A stretch of DNA of 64,000 nucleotides from Nocardia grenadensis NBRC 108939 (lineage in GTDB: Bacteria; Actinomycetota; Actinomycetes; Mycobacteriales; Mycobacteriaceae), in the NCBI RefSeq assembly GCF_001613445.1, contig NZ_BDCJ01000008.1, forward strand, positions 62,001 to 126,000, given 5' to 3'. This document shows positions 18,881 through 26,577 of the stretch, one piece after another. Position 1 is the first letter of the stretch. Every line of letters starts with the position of its first letter. The notes below the pieces were generated by a model, which ran no database searches, was not told the origin of the DNA, and saw nothing but the letters and a program-made list of their open reading frames with translations. A program made the translations under genes and the position numbers.

Positions 18881-19621
18881 TTAGGGAACAAGTCTCTTTG
18901 CGGTGTTGATCCGGCTCGCGCGCGAGAGGAGCGCCGAGTTGTCCTTGGCGTAGACGACTCCGAGTGCGACCTCGACCATTTCCGCAGTATCCAACGCGTC
19001 GGCAACGGTGAATGCGGTGGTTTCGTGAGCGCCGGTGTTTCCAACCCACTTCGCCGCCAACAGCAGCTGCCCAGCTTGGGGCTGCACCTTCTCGAACTCC
19101 ACCAGTCGGTGATGGAGTTTCACAGGTTCCTGCCCAGCCGGTCGCACCAGAATGTCCTGCTCGTCCATCAGGCGCTCAACCGCGGTCCGCAACGCTCCAG
19201 CGAAGGCGAGTGGGTCGAGCCATATCAAGCCCGAGGCGCGGACGATGGCGGCCCGGACGGAGTCGGGGACATCATCGGTCAGCTCTATGACCGGGATCGG
19301 CGGAACGATCGTCCGCACGGTCAGCATCGGCCACACGTTCAAGTAGCTCCTATCGTCGACTTCCCAATCGGTGGTGTAGTCGCCGGTGACGATGATCCAC
19401 GACGTGCACAGCGCTCGACCGCACACTAACCGGAGATAGAAACGGCCCCGAAGATAAGTTGGGTCGTCCTCGTGGTCCTTCTCGCCCGTCTGATGCTCCC
19501 ACTCGAAAAGCCCAACTCCGAGGCCACCTTCCCCGCATACCGGACACCCTAGGTTCGGCCAGTCACCGTCCCGGAAAGGTCTCGCCAGTTTGCGAATGTT
19601 CTTCTGCATGTCGTAGAGCAT
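18881..19621 (-). CDS. DUF4145 domain-containing protein
   Basis: 246 residues. A CPVCG zinc-binding pair near residue 26 opens the protein; the C-terminal half shows the DUF4145 pattern: PDSVRAAIVRASGLIWLDPLA, FAGALRTAVERLMDEQDI, and LLAAKWVGNTGAH with a conserved Gly-x-x-Gly-x-His. DUF4145 proteins are found beside restriction-modification and other defence genes, and their biochemistry is unknown. It lies convergent to the relaxase (15-base gap) and beside the methyltransferase module of the island. Function not assigned. Confidence 0.7.
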   Translation of the reverse strand: MLYDMQKNIRKLARPFRDGDWPNLGCPVCGEGGLGVGLFEWEHQTGEKDHEDDPTYLRGRFYLRLVCGRALCTSWIIVTGDYTTDWEVDDRSYLNVWPMLTVRTIVPPIPVIELTDDVPDSVRAAIVRASGLIWLDPLAFAGALRTAVERLMDEQDILVRPAGQEPVKLHHRLVEFEKVQPQAGQLLLAAKWVGNTGAHETTAFTVADALDTAEMVEVALGVVYAKDNSALLSRASRINTAKRLVP

Positions 19622-19686
19622 GAACTACCGCCCTGGCCCAGCGCTCTTTGCTTCCGAAAGTCTGTGCCCGCGGCGATGATGGAGGT

Positions 19687-19959
19687 ATGGACCGCCTGAA
19701 CCCGCTGCGCTATGACCTGGGCTACCCGTGCGGTAACCCGCGGTGCTACGCGGCGGTGCACGTCTCGCCGACGTGTCCGGTGCCGCGCTACGAGCGACCG
19801 CGATCGTCTACACCGAGCGAGGTGCGTGGCCAGCGGCACCTGGCGCAGCTGCAGCGCGAGGGCAAGGCGCCGGTCGTGAAGCCTTTCCCGATGTGGTGGA
19901 TCTACCTGGTCCCGCCGGCCGTGGTGATCTTCGGGCTGCTCATGTTGTTCTCCGGGTAG
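19687..19959 (+). CDS. small zinc-finger-like protein with C-terminal membrane anchor
   Basis: 90 residues from ATG 19687, directly preceded by GGAGGT. The N-terminal part has Cys residues in GYPCGNPRCYAAVHVSPTCPVPR, resembling a small zinc ribbon, and the C-terminus is one hydrophobic helix (MWWIYLVPPAVVIFGLLMLF). No family recognised. It is convergent with the methyltransferase gene, with a strong hairpin terminator between them. Confidence 0.6.
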   Translation: MDRLNPLRYDLGYPCGNPRCYAAVHVSPTCPVPRYERPRSSTPSEVRGQRHLAQLQREGKAPVVKPFPMWWIYLVPPAVVIFGLLMLFSG

Positions 19960-19975
19960 GTTCGGACAGAGAAGG

Positions 19976-20002
19976 ACCCCGGCAGCTACCGACTGCCGGG
20001 GT
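19976..20002. terminator. bidirectional hairpin terminator
   Basis: ACCCCGGCAG and CTGCCGGGGT form a perfect 10-bp stem with a 7-base loop, lying between the convergent small-protein gene and the methyltransferase gene. There is no long T-run, as is common in high-GC actinobacteria. Confidence 0.7.
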
Positions 20003-20024
20003 ACTTCGCCTGTTCCGGGTGGGT

Positions 20025-21617
20025 CTACTCGGGTGCGTAGCGTTCGATGGTCTCGCCGGTGATGGCTTCGACCAGGGCGCAGCCGATCACTTCCGCGCTC
20101 GGTGGGGTGACCGCATTGCCGAACCCGCGGGCTTGGGTGCGCTTGGCCATGCCCGGGGTGATCCGGTAGGAGTCGGGGAAGGCCATCCCGCGCCGGATCT
20201 CCGAGGTCTCCAGCATCCGGAACGTGCACTCTTCGATGATCCGCTCCGGGGCGATGCCGAGCAGCCCGTGACGATCGTGGGTGGTCACGGTGCCCAGGGG
20301 CTCTGTCACCGGCCGCGCTACACCGGTGCGGTGGTAGGGCACGAGCATCTGGTCTCGCACGGCCTCGGATCCGGGTGGCTGCACCAGGCCGTGGTGGAAC
20401 CCGTTCGCGGAGAACGTGGCCAGCGGGTCGCCGACCCCGTAGGAGGAGGCCTTGGAGCCGCCGCCGCGCAGGGTGGTGAGGAATGGTGGGATCACCATCG
20501 CCAGTTCCCGGCGTGTGGTCTGGGTCGGCATCACCGCGTGCACGGTGCGTGCGATCTGGGTGGATCGTTTGCTGGTCTGGACGACCATCGGCGGCAGCAC
20601 CAGCCCGTCGGATTCGCGGGTGGTGCGTGTGGGCATCGGCGCCGACAGCGGGGTCGGGTCGGTGCGCCAGGTCCCGCCGGCGGGGGCGAGGAACGGTTCG
20701 CGGGCATACCGTTGCAGGCCGAGCCGGATCCGTTCCATCGTCGCGGGGGCCAGCGGATCTTCGCGCTCACCGATGCGCTCGCCGGGATCGATGCTCCAGT
20801 CGATCGCGTCGGATGCGGGTGCGGTGATCGGCTCCACGAGCGCGAACCGGCAGGACTTGGACGGGCAGCGGTAGACGTACTGGCCGTGACGGTGCCCGTA
20901 GCGGCCCATATCGATCCCGGCCTTCTTCCAGGTCTGCACTGCATCCACGACGTTGTCGCACGTGCTGCACCAGGCTTTCGGGCGCAGCCACTTATCCCAG
21001 TCCGGGCGCCGTCCGAGGGACTTGAGCCAGTAGGCGACGTAGAGCCGGTCTCGCGACTGGGGCGCGGTCAGAGCGGCGCGAGGGACCACATGCGCGGAGT
21101 TCAGCGCAATCACCCGGGTTTCGTAGCCGATCTCCTCGATCTCGCTGATCCAGCGGTTCCACTGGTCCCAGCGGCGGCACTGCACCACGTTTTCCATGAC
21201 CCCGCCGAGTACCGGGGTACCGCGGCCGGCCATCGCCCGCAGGTAGCGCGGGATCTGCTCGATCAGCGCCCGGGAGCGGGTTTCTGCCGGATCGTCGATG
21301 ACGCAGCCGAGTTCGTCGTCGCTGAGCAGGGGGTACTGGTTGGACTTGTCGAAATACCGTTTCTTGCCCTTGGCGTCGGTCCACGCCGGGCACGCCGGCG
21401 AAGCCCAGAACAGTTCGCTGTAGGGCAGTTTCGCCAGGTCGATCTCCTCCACATCACCCGGCGGGAGGTGATCGGCGGTGGGGAAATTCAAGGAGTGGAT
21501 GTCGACGCATTCGGGGTTGTGGTTGGCCGCGAGCGCCAGTTCGATACCGGGGACTTCCTCCCAGCCGAGCGAGTCGCCGCCGAATCCGGCGAAGTACACC
21601 GTCGATCGCAGGCTCAT
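20025..21617 (-). CDS. C5-cytosine DNA methyltransferase (orphan)
   Basis: 530 residues from ATG 21617. Motifs of the C5 class: I as VYFAGFGGDSLGWE (7–20), IV with the catalytic Cys in SPACPAW (Cys about 76, replacing the common PPCQ), VI as ENV (142–144), VIII as QSRDRLY (187–193) and X as GNAVTPPSAEV near residue 508. The region between VIII and X is long and would contain target recognition. No restriction enzyme gene is nearby, so it is an orphan methyltransferase, perhaps protecting the island on entry into new hosts. Its start overlaps the stop of the upstream gene by four bases. Confidence 0.88.
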   Translation of the reverse strand: MSLRSTVYFAGFGGDSLGWEEVPGIELALAANHNPECVDIHSLNFPTADHLPPGDVEEIDLAKLPYSELFWASPACPAWTDAKGKKRYFDKSNQYPLLSDDELGCVIDDPAETRSRALIEQIPRYLRAMAGRGTPVLGGVMENVVQCRRWDQWNRWISEIEEIGYETRVIALNSAHVVPRAALTAPQSRDRLYVAYWLKSLGRRPDWDKWLRPKAWCSTCDNVVDAVQTWKKAGIDMGRYGHRHGQYVYRCPSKSCRFALVEPITAPASDAIDWSIDPGERIGEREDPLAPATMERIRLGLQRYAREPFLAPAGGTWRTDPTPLSAPMPTRTTRESDGLVLPPMVVQTSKRSTQIARTVHAVMPTQTTRRELAMVIPPFLTTLRGGGSKASSYGVGDPLATFSANGFHHGLVQPPGSEAVRDQMLVPYHRTGVARPVTEPLGTVTTHDRHGLLGIAPERIIEECTFRMLETSEIRRGMAFPDSYRITPGMAKRTQARGFGNAVTPPSAEVIGCALVEAITGETIERYAPE

Positions 21618-22405
21618 GACCGGACCTCGGCCTGGGCGCGGGCGATCCAGCTGTCCAGCACGGCGATCAGCCGGGCAGGGCGGGGGTCTTCCCACTCGCT
21701 GAGGTCGAGCCACGCGTGTTCCAGGGTGCTGGTCTCGCTGGGGCGCAGCGGGTGGGTCGGGACGAGTTCAGCGAGGGAGGTGGCGGCCTCGGTGCGCATG
21801 TACAGCCCGGTGCGGGCCTCGGTGACGCCGACGTAGTTGTAGTAGCCCTGCGCAGACAGGATCGGCCCGTACAGGCCGTCGCGGCGCTGCTCGTCGAGCG
21901 CGGCCAGCGCCGCGGCCTTGGTCGGGTCGATGCCGTAGGACAGCAGGTACTGGCGCAGCCGGCGGGCGCCGAGCAGCCGTCCGTGCCAGGACCGTGCGGC
22001 CCGCAGGTACCACTCGGTGACCGCCGGTGCGGGGCTGAGCAGCTGCTCGCGCAACCACATCAGGCGGCAGTGCGCGCGGGCGACCAGGATCTCGGAGGTA
22101 TCGCCCCAGATCGGCGCCGTGGTGATCGGCTCGCCGGCCAGGACCGCGCGCAGCGCCGACAGCTCGACAGCGAGGAGTTCGGGGCGGCAGGCCCGCGCCG
22201 AACGGTCCGCGACCGCGGCCATGCGGCGGGCCCGGCGATGGTGCCCGAGGTTGCGGGCGTACACCGCTTCCAGGGCGAAGGTCACCGCGAGCGCGATATC
22301 GGCGTGCTCCTCGCGCACGATCCGGTCGCAGAGGTTCGGCGCGATAGGCGCAGAGACGTAGTAGCGCGGTTCGGTGGGGGTGTAGTGGGGGGACGTGGTC
22401 GTCAT
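21614..22405 (-). CDS. hypothetical protein co-transcribed with the methyltransferase
   Basis: 263 residues from ATG 22405 (MTTTSPHYTPTEPRYYVSAP); the frame opens 13 codons earlier inside the operator region, which is unlikely. Predicted largely helical, with repeated Ala/Leu/Arg-rich stretches (ALEAVYARNLGHHRRARRMA, then HGRLLGARRLRQYLLSYGID). No signal peptide or membrane segment. Not recognised. ATGA overlap with the methyltransferase shows translational coupling, so it may take part in target selection or regulation, but this is a guess. Confidence 0.7.
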   Translation of the reverse strand: MTTTSPHYTPTEPRYYVSAPIAPNLCDRIVREEHADIALAVTFALEAVYARNLGHHRRARRMAAVADRSARACRPELLAVELSALRAVLAGEPITTAPIWGDTSEILVARAHCRLMWLREQLLSPAPAVTEWYLRAARSWHGRLLGARRLRQYLLSYGIDPTKAAALAALDEQRRDGLYGPILSAQGYYNYVGVTEARTGLYMRTEAATSLAELVPTHPLRPSETSTLEHAWLDLSEWEDPRPARLIAVLDSWIARAQAEVRS

Positions 22406-22432
22406 CGAGACTCCAAACCAGAGGTGAATTAA

Positions 22433-22505
22433 GTTCGCGAACAAAGTTCGCGTACTTAATTCACGTTAGGTAGGGTCTTCGGGTATGTCAACAAAGTTCG
22501 CGAAC
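22433..22505. promoter_or_regulatory. three GTTCGCG-type operator repeats
   Basis: GTTCGCGAAC at 22433–22442 and 22496–22505 (perfect 10-bp palindromes, each within an AAGTTCGCGAACAA context) and a variant GTTCGCGTAC at 22446–22455. They lie between the divergent methyltransferase operon and the small HTH gene, covering both likely promoters. The natural candidate to bind them is the HTH protein at 22526. Confidence 0.7.
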
Positions 22506-22525
22506 AATATTGCTACGGTGGTGGC

Positions 22526-22723
22526 ATGACCGACGCCGACGATCATCTCGCCGCGATCCGGGCAGCCCGCGGCCACTACGTCGAGGCTCGGACCGCCCTG
22601 TTCGACGCGATCCGGGCAGCTCTCGCCGCCGATGTCGGACCGTCGGCGATCGCGCGAGCCGCGGAGTTCAGCCGCGAGTACATCGCCAAGATCCGGGACG
22701 GCAAAGGCCCCAAAGGCGTCTGA
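22526..22723 (+). CDS. small helix-turn-helix protein
   Basis: 65 residues from ATG 22526. The C-terminal part ALAADVGPSAIARAAEFSREYIAKIRDG looks like a helix-turn-helix (SAIARAAEFSREYIAKI), preceded by a helix rich in Ala and Arg. Proteins like this are common next to mobile-element methyltransferases and act as autoregulating repressors. The three GTTCGCG repeats upstream are its likely sites. Divergent from the methyltransferase operon. Confidence 0.65.
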   Translation: MTDADDHLAAIRAARGHYVEARTALFDAIRAALAADVGPSAIARAAEFSREYIAKIRDGKGPKGV

Positions 22724-22745
22724 AGCTGCTTCGCGGCCCCTCGGC

Positions 22746-22928
22746 CTACGCTTCCGCTGCCGATTCGTTTTTCGTCAGCGCGTGGGCGGGGCACCACTGG
22801 CGGGTTTCGACGTAGCCGCCGCGGTTTCCGGTCGGGATCGCGAGATGCACGTACCCGATCCAGCCGCCGGTCGTCCTGTTAACTGCACTTCCGTTGGCGG
22901 CTTTCAGGATCGACGCTGTGGGGTGCAT
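22746..22928 (-). pseudogene. possible 5'-truncated gene at the recombinase-module border
   Basis: Sixty codons open from ATG 22928. From about codon 20 onward (TGGWIGYVHLAIPTGNRGGY, then VETRQWCPAHALTKNESAAEA) codon use is strongly GC3-biased and protein-like. The first twenty codons are not, and lie in AT-richer sequence just before the tyrosine-recombinase gene. This looks like the tail of a gene cut by insertion of the recombinase module near 22870–22880. No family recognised. Confidence 0.35.
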
Positions 22929-22931
22929 TGA

Positions 22932-24128
22932 ATGGATGAGCTGAGGCGAGCGCTTCGTGAGGGTCGAGTGGAGCTACCACCCGTCGGGATCGTTCGGAGG
23001 GTCCATGCGGCCAGCGTGGTGCCCTACGTGGTCGTCATCGAGGGGGCGGAGGTCGAGCCTGTTTCCTCGTATCTGTCGAGTCTGGTCTTATCCGATGTCA
23101 GTCCTTTGACCGTTCGGTCTTATGCCCACGATCTGCTGCGGTGGTGGAAGGTCCTGGTTGTGGTGGGTGTGCGCTGGGATCGTGCGACGCGGGAGGAGGT
23201 CGCGTTGATGGTGGGATGGCTACGTTCGGCGGTGAATCCGCAGCGCCGGCGTTCGGCCCGATCTGCGGTCCAGCCGGGGTCTGTCAACCTCAGGACCGGA
23301 AAGCCGGTGCTACGGGCGGGGTATGCTCCCGCGACGATCAATCATGCGTTGACCGTGGTGTCGGGGTTTTACGAGTTTCATCGCATGTTCGGTCGTGGGC
23401 CGCTGGTCAATCCGGTGCCGTCTTCGCCGGATCGCCGTCGCGCGCAGCGTCGGAATCTGCTTGATCGGCCGCATCGGTTCCGCCGGGCACCGATGCGGCA
23501 GAAGCAGCCACAGCAGGCACCGAGATCGATTCCGGATGCGGCCTGGTCGAGGCTGTTCGCTGTGATGACTCATGACCGCGATCGAGCGCTCCTTGAGTTC
23601 GCCGTCTCGTCCGGGGCCCGGGCCAGCGAGCTGCTGGGTATGTGCGGGGAGCATGTCGAGTGGGGAGAGCGGCGGATCTGGGTCGTGTCGAAGGGGAGCC
23701 GGGAGCTTTCGGCGGTACCCGCATCGCCGGAGTCTTTCGACTACCTGGCGCGGTACTTCGCCCGATGCGGGACTCCAGGGCCCAATGAGCGGGTCTGGCG
23801 GACAGTGCGTGGAGAGCCTCGCCCTCTGACGTATTGGGCACTGCGGCGGGTGATGCAACGGGCCAATGATCTCCTCGGCACGAACTGGACCTTTCACGAT
23901 ATTCGGCATACCGCTGCGACACGCATGGCGAGGGATCCCGAGCTGACGCTGCCCGAGGTGCAGACGGTGTTGCGGCATCGACATCTGTCGACCACGGAAA
24001 CGTACTTGCTCCCGCGGATCGAGGAGCTGCACGACAAGATGCAGGAGCATTACGCGCGGCCTCGCCCGGCCAAGAGGTTCGTCACTGGTTATTCGGCCGA
24101 GGACATCGCGACGGTGTTCGGTGAGTAG
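22932..24128 (+). CDS. tnpA: tyrosine recombinase, Tn554 TnpA-like
   Basis: 398 residues. N-terminal SAM-like core-binding domain (about 45–160), then the catalytic domain with Arg230 (SSGARASELLGM), Lys254 (SKGSRE), His322 and Arg325 (FHDIRHTAATRMA), His349 (LRHRHLSTT) and nucleophile Tyr358. All catalytic positions are present. It overlaps a second, larger tyrosine recombinase by eight bases, the arrangement of TnpA and TnpB in Tn554-type elements. I see no TnpC. Lower GC than the flanks is consistent with recent acquisition. Confidence 0.85.
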   Translation: MDELRRALREGRVELPPVGIVRRVHAASVVPYVVVIEGAEVEPVSSYLSSLVLSDVSPLTVRSYAHDLLRWWKVLVVVGVRWDRATREEVALMVGWLRSAVNPQRRRSARSAVQPGSVNLRTGKPVLRAGYAPATINHALTVVSGFYEFHRMFGRGPLVNPVPSSPDRRRAQRRNLLDRPHRFRRAPMRQKQPQQAPRSIPDAAWSRLFAVMTHDRDRALLEFAVSSGARASELLGMCGEHVEWGERRIWVVSKGSRELSAVPASPESFDYLARYFARCGTPGPNERVWRTVRGEPRPLTYWALRRVMQRANDLLGTNWTFHDIRHTAATRMARDPELTLPEVQTVLRHRHLSTTETYLLPRIEELHDKMQEHYARPRPAKRFVTGYSAEDIATVFGE

Positions 24129-26535
24129 GGTCCGATTGGACCGTCCGGTGCGGGTGAGGCAGAAGCCCGCGAGTGTCCGGAGCACGAGATTCATCAGGCC
24201 GACCGTGGTGGCGGCACCCGCGGCGCCTCGGTCTTTGCGCCGGCATGGTGACCTGAGCGATGCATCGCTGACCACGCTCTATGAGGTCACTCATCGGCTG
24301 TGGCCTCATCCGGTCAGCCGCTGTGTGGCCCGGGACCGTGGATTCCGGCTGCTGACCGAGTATCTTCTGCAGCACCCCGGTCAGACGTGGCAGCAGCGTT
24401 GGGAGATGAGCGAGCTCAACACTCGATCCGCTTCGCTGGCCGACCTCATCAAGAGTGACAGTCCCCGTGCCCACTTCGGCCAGGCACTCGGAGCAATGTA
24501 TGCCCTGCGGATCATCCGGCCGACTCTGCCCGCGTTCCGGGCGAACAAGTTCGGCAGATACGTCGAGCAGTTCGTGGTCGCGGAGGCCGATCCTGCACTT
24601 GATGCCTACGTCGCGGCGGTGGAGGCCACGGTCTCCACTGCCACATTCAAGAGCTGGGCGATCCGCGATGCCTGCACAGCCATGACCGTCCAGGGGATCC
24701 CGTTTTCCGATCTGACTCCGGAGGCGTTCCTGCACTACGCACAGCACACCCGAGAATGCACCAGCCGCACCGGTCTGCACGTCGGCAAGTACGTCGGCCA
24801 CCTGGCCTGGCAGGTGATGCACTCGGTGGGTCACTTTTCGCCGGCCACACCCTCGACTCTGCGTGGTGCGCTCCGCTCGCCGCAGCTCACCACGACCGAG
24901 ATGGTCGATCGGAACCAGGTCGCTGATCCGGTGATCCGGCAGATGTTCATCGACTACCTCGACCGGCGGGCATCCGATGTTGAGTACTCGACACTGTCCA
25001 TGACGGCCACCAGCGTGGTCAGGTTGTTCTGGAAGGTCATCGAGGAAATCAACCCAGACCAGGTCGACCTGCGCTTGACCGAGGAGATCTATCGGCGATG
25101 GCGTGCCACCCTCGCGTTTCGCGAGGACGGCAAACCCAGGTCGGGGCCCTGGATCATTCTGAGCGCAGTGCAGGCGTTGTACTCCGATATTCAGGCGTGG
25201 GCGGTCGACGAACCCGAGCGGTGGGCCCGCTGGTCCGCACCGTGTCCCATTCCGCGAAGCGAGATGCGGCCGTTGGCTGCGCATAAGCGTCGGACCCAGG
25301 AGAAGACCCACGATCAGATCCGCGCCCTGCAGCCTCTGCTTCCCGTCCTCGTCGACTACGTCGAGAGCAGAAACCAGCACTGGCGACAGGTCCTCGAACG
25401 TGCCTCTGCGGCTGGTCATGGAGAGCAGTTCAGCCAGGACGGGCACAGCTACACCCGAGTCATCACCAGGGGCGATGCTCAGCTGATCCGAAACGGCGAC
25501 CGACCCGGCGTGCATGTGCGGAGTCCGCGATTCGGTAGGACGATCGATGTGGGCTTATACGAGGACGCCGCATTCTGGACATGGGCGACCATCGAAACCC
25601 TCCGCTACAGCGGCATGCGTATCGAGGAGCTCACCGAGTTGTCGCAGTTGAGTGTGCGCCAGTATCAACGACCGAACGGGGAAGTGATCGCGCTGCTTGT
25701 GGTGGCACCGTCGAAGTCCGATAGGGAGCGCGTTATCCCGATGTCGGCCGAGTTGTTCCACGTCATCGCATGCGTCATCCGCCGTGTCACGGGCGAGCAC
25801 AAGTCGGTGCCGCTGGCCACCCGGTACGACGACTATGAACGCGTCACCAGCGAGCCGCAGCCATTCTTGTTCCAGCGTTGTCTCGGGCAACGCCGGGAGG
25901 TGATGACCACCGGCGCGATCGGAACCAGTATCCGCAAAGTCTGCACGGATCTGGCCGAAACCGACCCTCGATTCACCGGGATCCATTTTCGTCCCCATGA
26001 CTTCCGGCGTCTGTTCGCCACCGATCTGATGAACAACGGCCTGCCCATCCACATCGGCGCAGCACTGCTGGGCCACCTCGATCTCGACACCACCCGCGGA
26101 TACGTCGCTGTCTTCGAAGAGGATGTCACCCGTCACTACCAAGCCCACCTGCAACGCAGAAGAGCGCTGCGGCCCGCCGAGGAGTACCGGACGGTCACCA
26201 CCCAGGAATGGGCGGAATTCGAAGAGCATTTCGACAAACGCAAAGTCGAACTCGGATCTTGCGGTCGCCCCTACGCCACACCGTGCAGCCACGAACACGC
26301 CTGCATCCGGTGCCCCATGCTCCGAATCGACCCGAAGATGATCACCCGACTCACCGACATCGAAACCGACCTCCAGCACCGACGCCAGCAGGCGCATCAC
26401 GAAGGCTGGCTCGGCGAAATCGAAGGAATCGACCTCACCCTGACCTTCCTGCGCAGCAAACGCGACGAAGCGAACCGCTTGACCACCCGCATCAGCGACC
26501 TCGGCACACCGGCTCTTCGACAGCCCGACCGCTGA
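24121..26535 (+). CDS. tnpB: tyrosine recombinase, Tn554 TnpB-like
   Basis: 804 residues from GTG 24121 (8-base overlap with the gene before). Catalytic residues: Arg500 (RYSGMRIEELTELS), Lys532 (APSKSDRERVIPM), His626/Arg629 (RPHDFRRLFATDL), His652 (LLGHLDLDTT) and Tyr661. After the catalytic domain comes a Cys/His cluster CGRPYATPCSHEHACIRCPM, typical of the large recombinase of this pair, then a coiled-coil-like tail. It works with the smaller recombinase to excise and insert DNA at specific sites. This is unrelated to the RNA-guided TnpB at 47,181. Confidence 0.85.
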   Translation: MSRVRLDRPVRVRQKPASVRSTRFIRPTVVAAPAAPRSLRRHGDLSDASLTTLYEVTHRLWPHPVSRCVARDRGFRLLTEYLLQHPGQTWQQRWEMSELNTRSASLADLIKSDSPRAHFGQALGAMYALRIIRPTLPAFRANKFGRYVEQFVVAEADPALDAYVAAVEATVSTATFKSWAIRDACTAMTVQGIPFSDLTPEAFLHYAQHTRECTSRTGLHVGKYVGHLAWQVMHSVGHFSPATPSTLRGALRSPQLTTTEMVDRNQVADPVIRQMFIDYLDRRASDVEYSTLSMTATSVVRLFWKVIEEINPDQVDLRLTEEIYRRWRATLAFREDGKPRSGPWIILSAVQALYSDIQAWAVDEPERWARWSAPCPIPRSEMRPLAAHKRRTQEKTHDQIRALQPLLPVLVDYVESRNQHWRQVLERASAAGHGEQFSQDGHSYTRVITRGDAQLIRNGDRPGVHVRSPRFGRTIDVGLYEDAAFWTWATIETLRYSGMRIEELTELSQLSVRQYQRPNGEVIALLVVAPSKSDRERVIPMSAELFHVIACVIRRVTGEHKSVPLATRYDDYERVTSEPQPFLFQRCLGQRREVMTTGAIGTSIRKVCTDLAETDPRFTGIHFRPHDFRRLFATDLMNNGLPIHIGAALLGHLDLDTTRGYVAVFEEDVTRHYQAHLQRRRALRPAEEYRTVTTQEWAEFEEHFDKRKVELGSCGRPYATPCSHEHACIRCPMLRIDPKMITRLTDIETDLQHRRQQAHHEGWLGEIEGIDLTLTFLRSKRDEANRLTTRISDLGTPALRQPDR

Positions 26536-26553
26536 CACGCGCCACTACGCCTC

Positions 26554-26571
26554 CGCGGGTCAGGTCCCGCG
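26554..26571. terminator. hairpin between tnpB and emb
   Basis: CGCGGG and CCCGCG form a 6-bp GC stem with a 6-base loop between convergent tnpB and the arabinosyltransferase gene; the sequence CCCTTTC follows on the plus strand. A modest bidirectional terminator candidate. Confidence 0.45.
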
Positions 26572-26577
26572 ACCCTT

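Noticed and set aside
19743..21836. 697-codon plus-strand frame
   Set aside because: Antisense to the methyltransferase, which has complete catalytic motifs.
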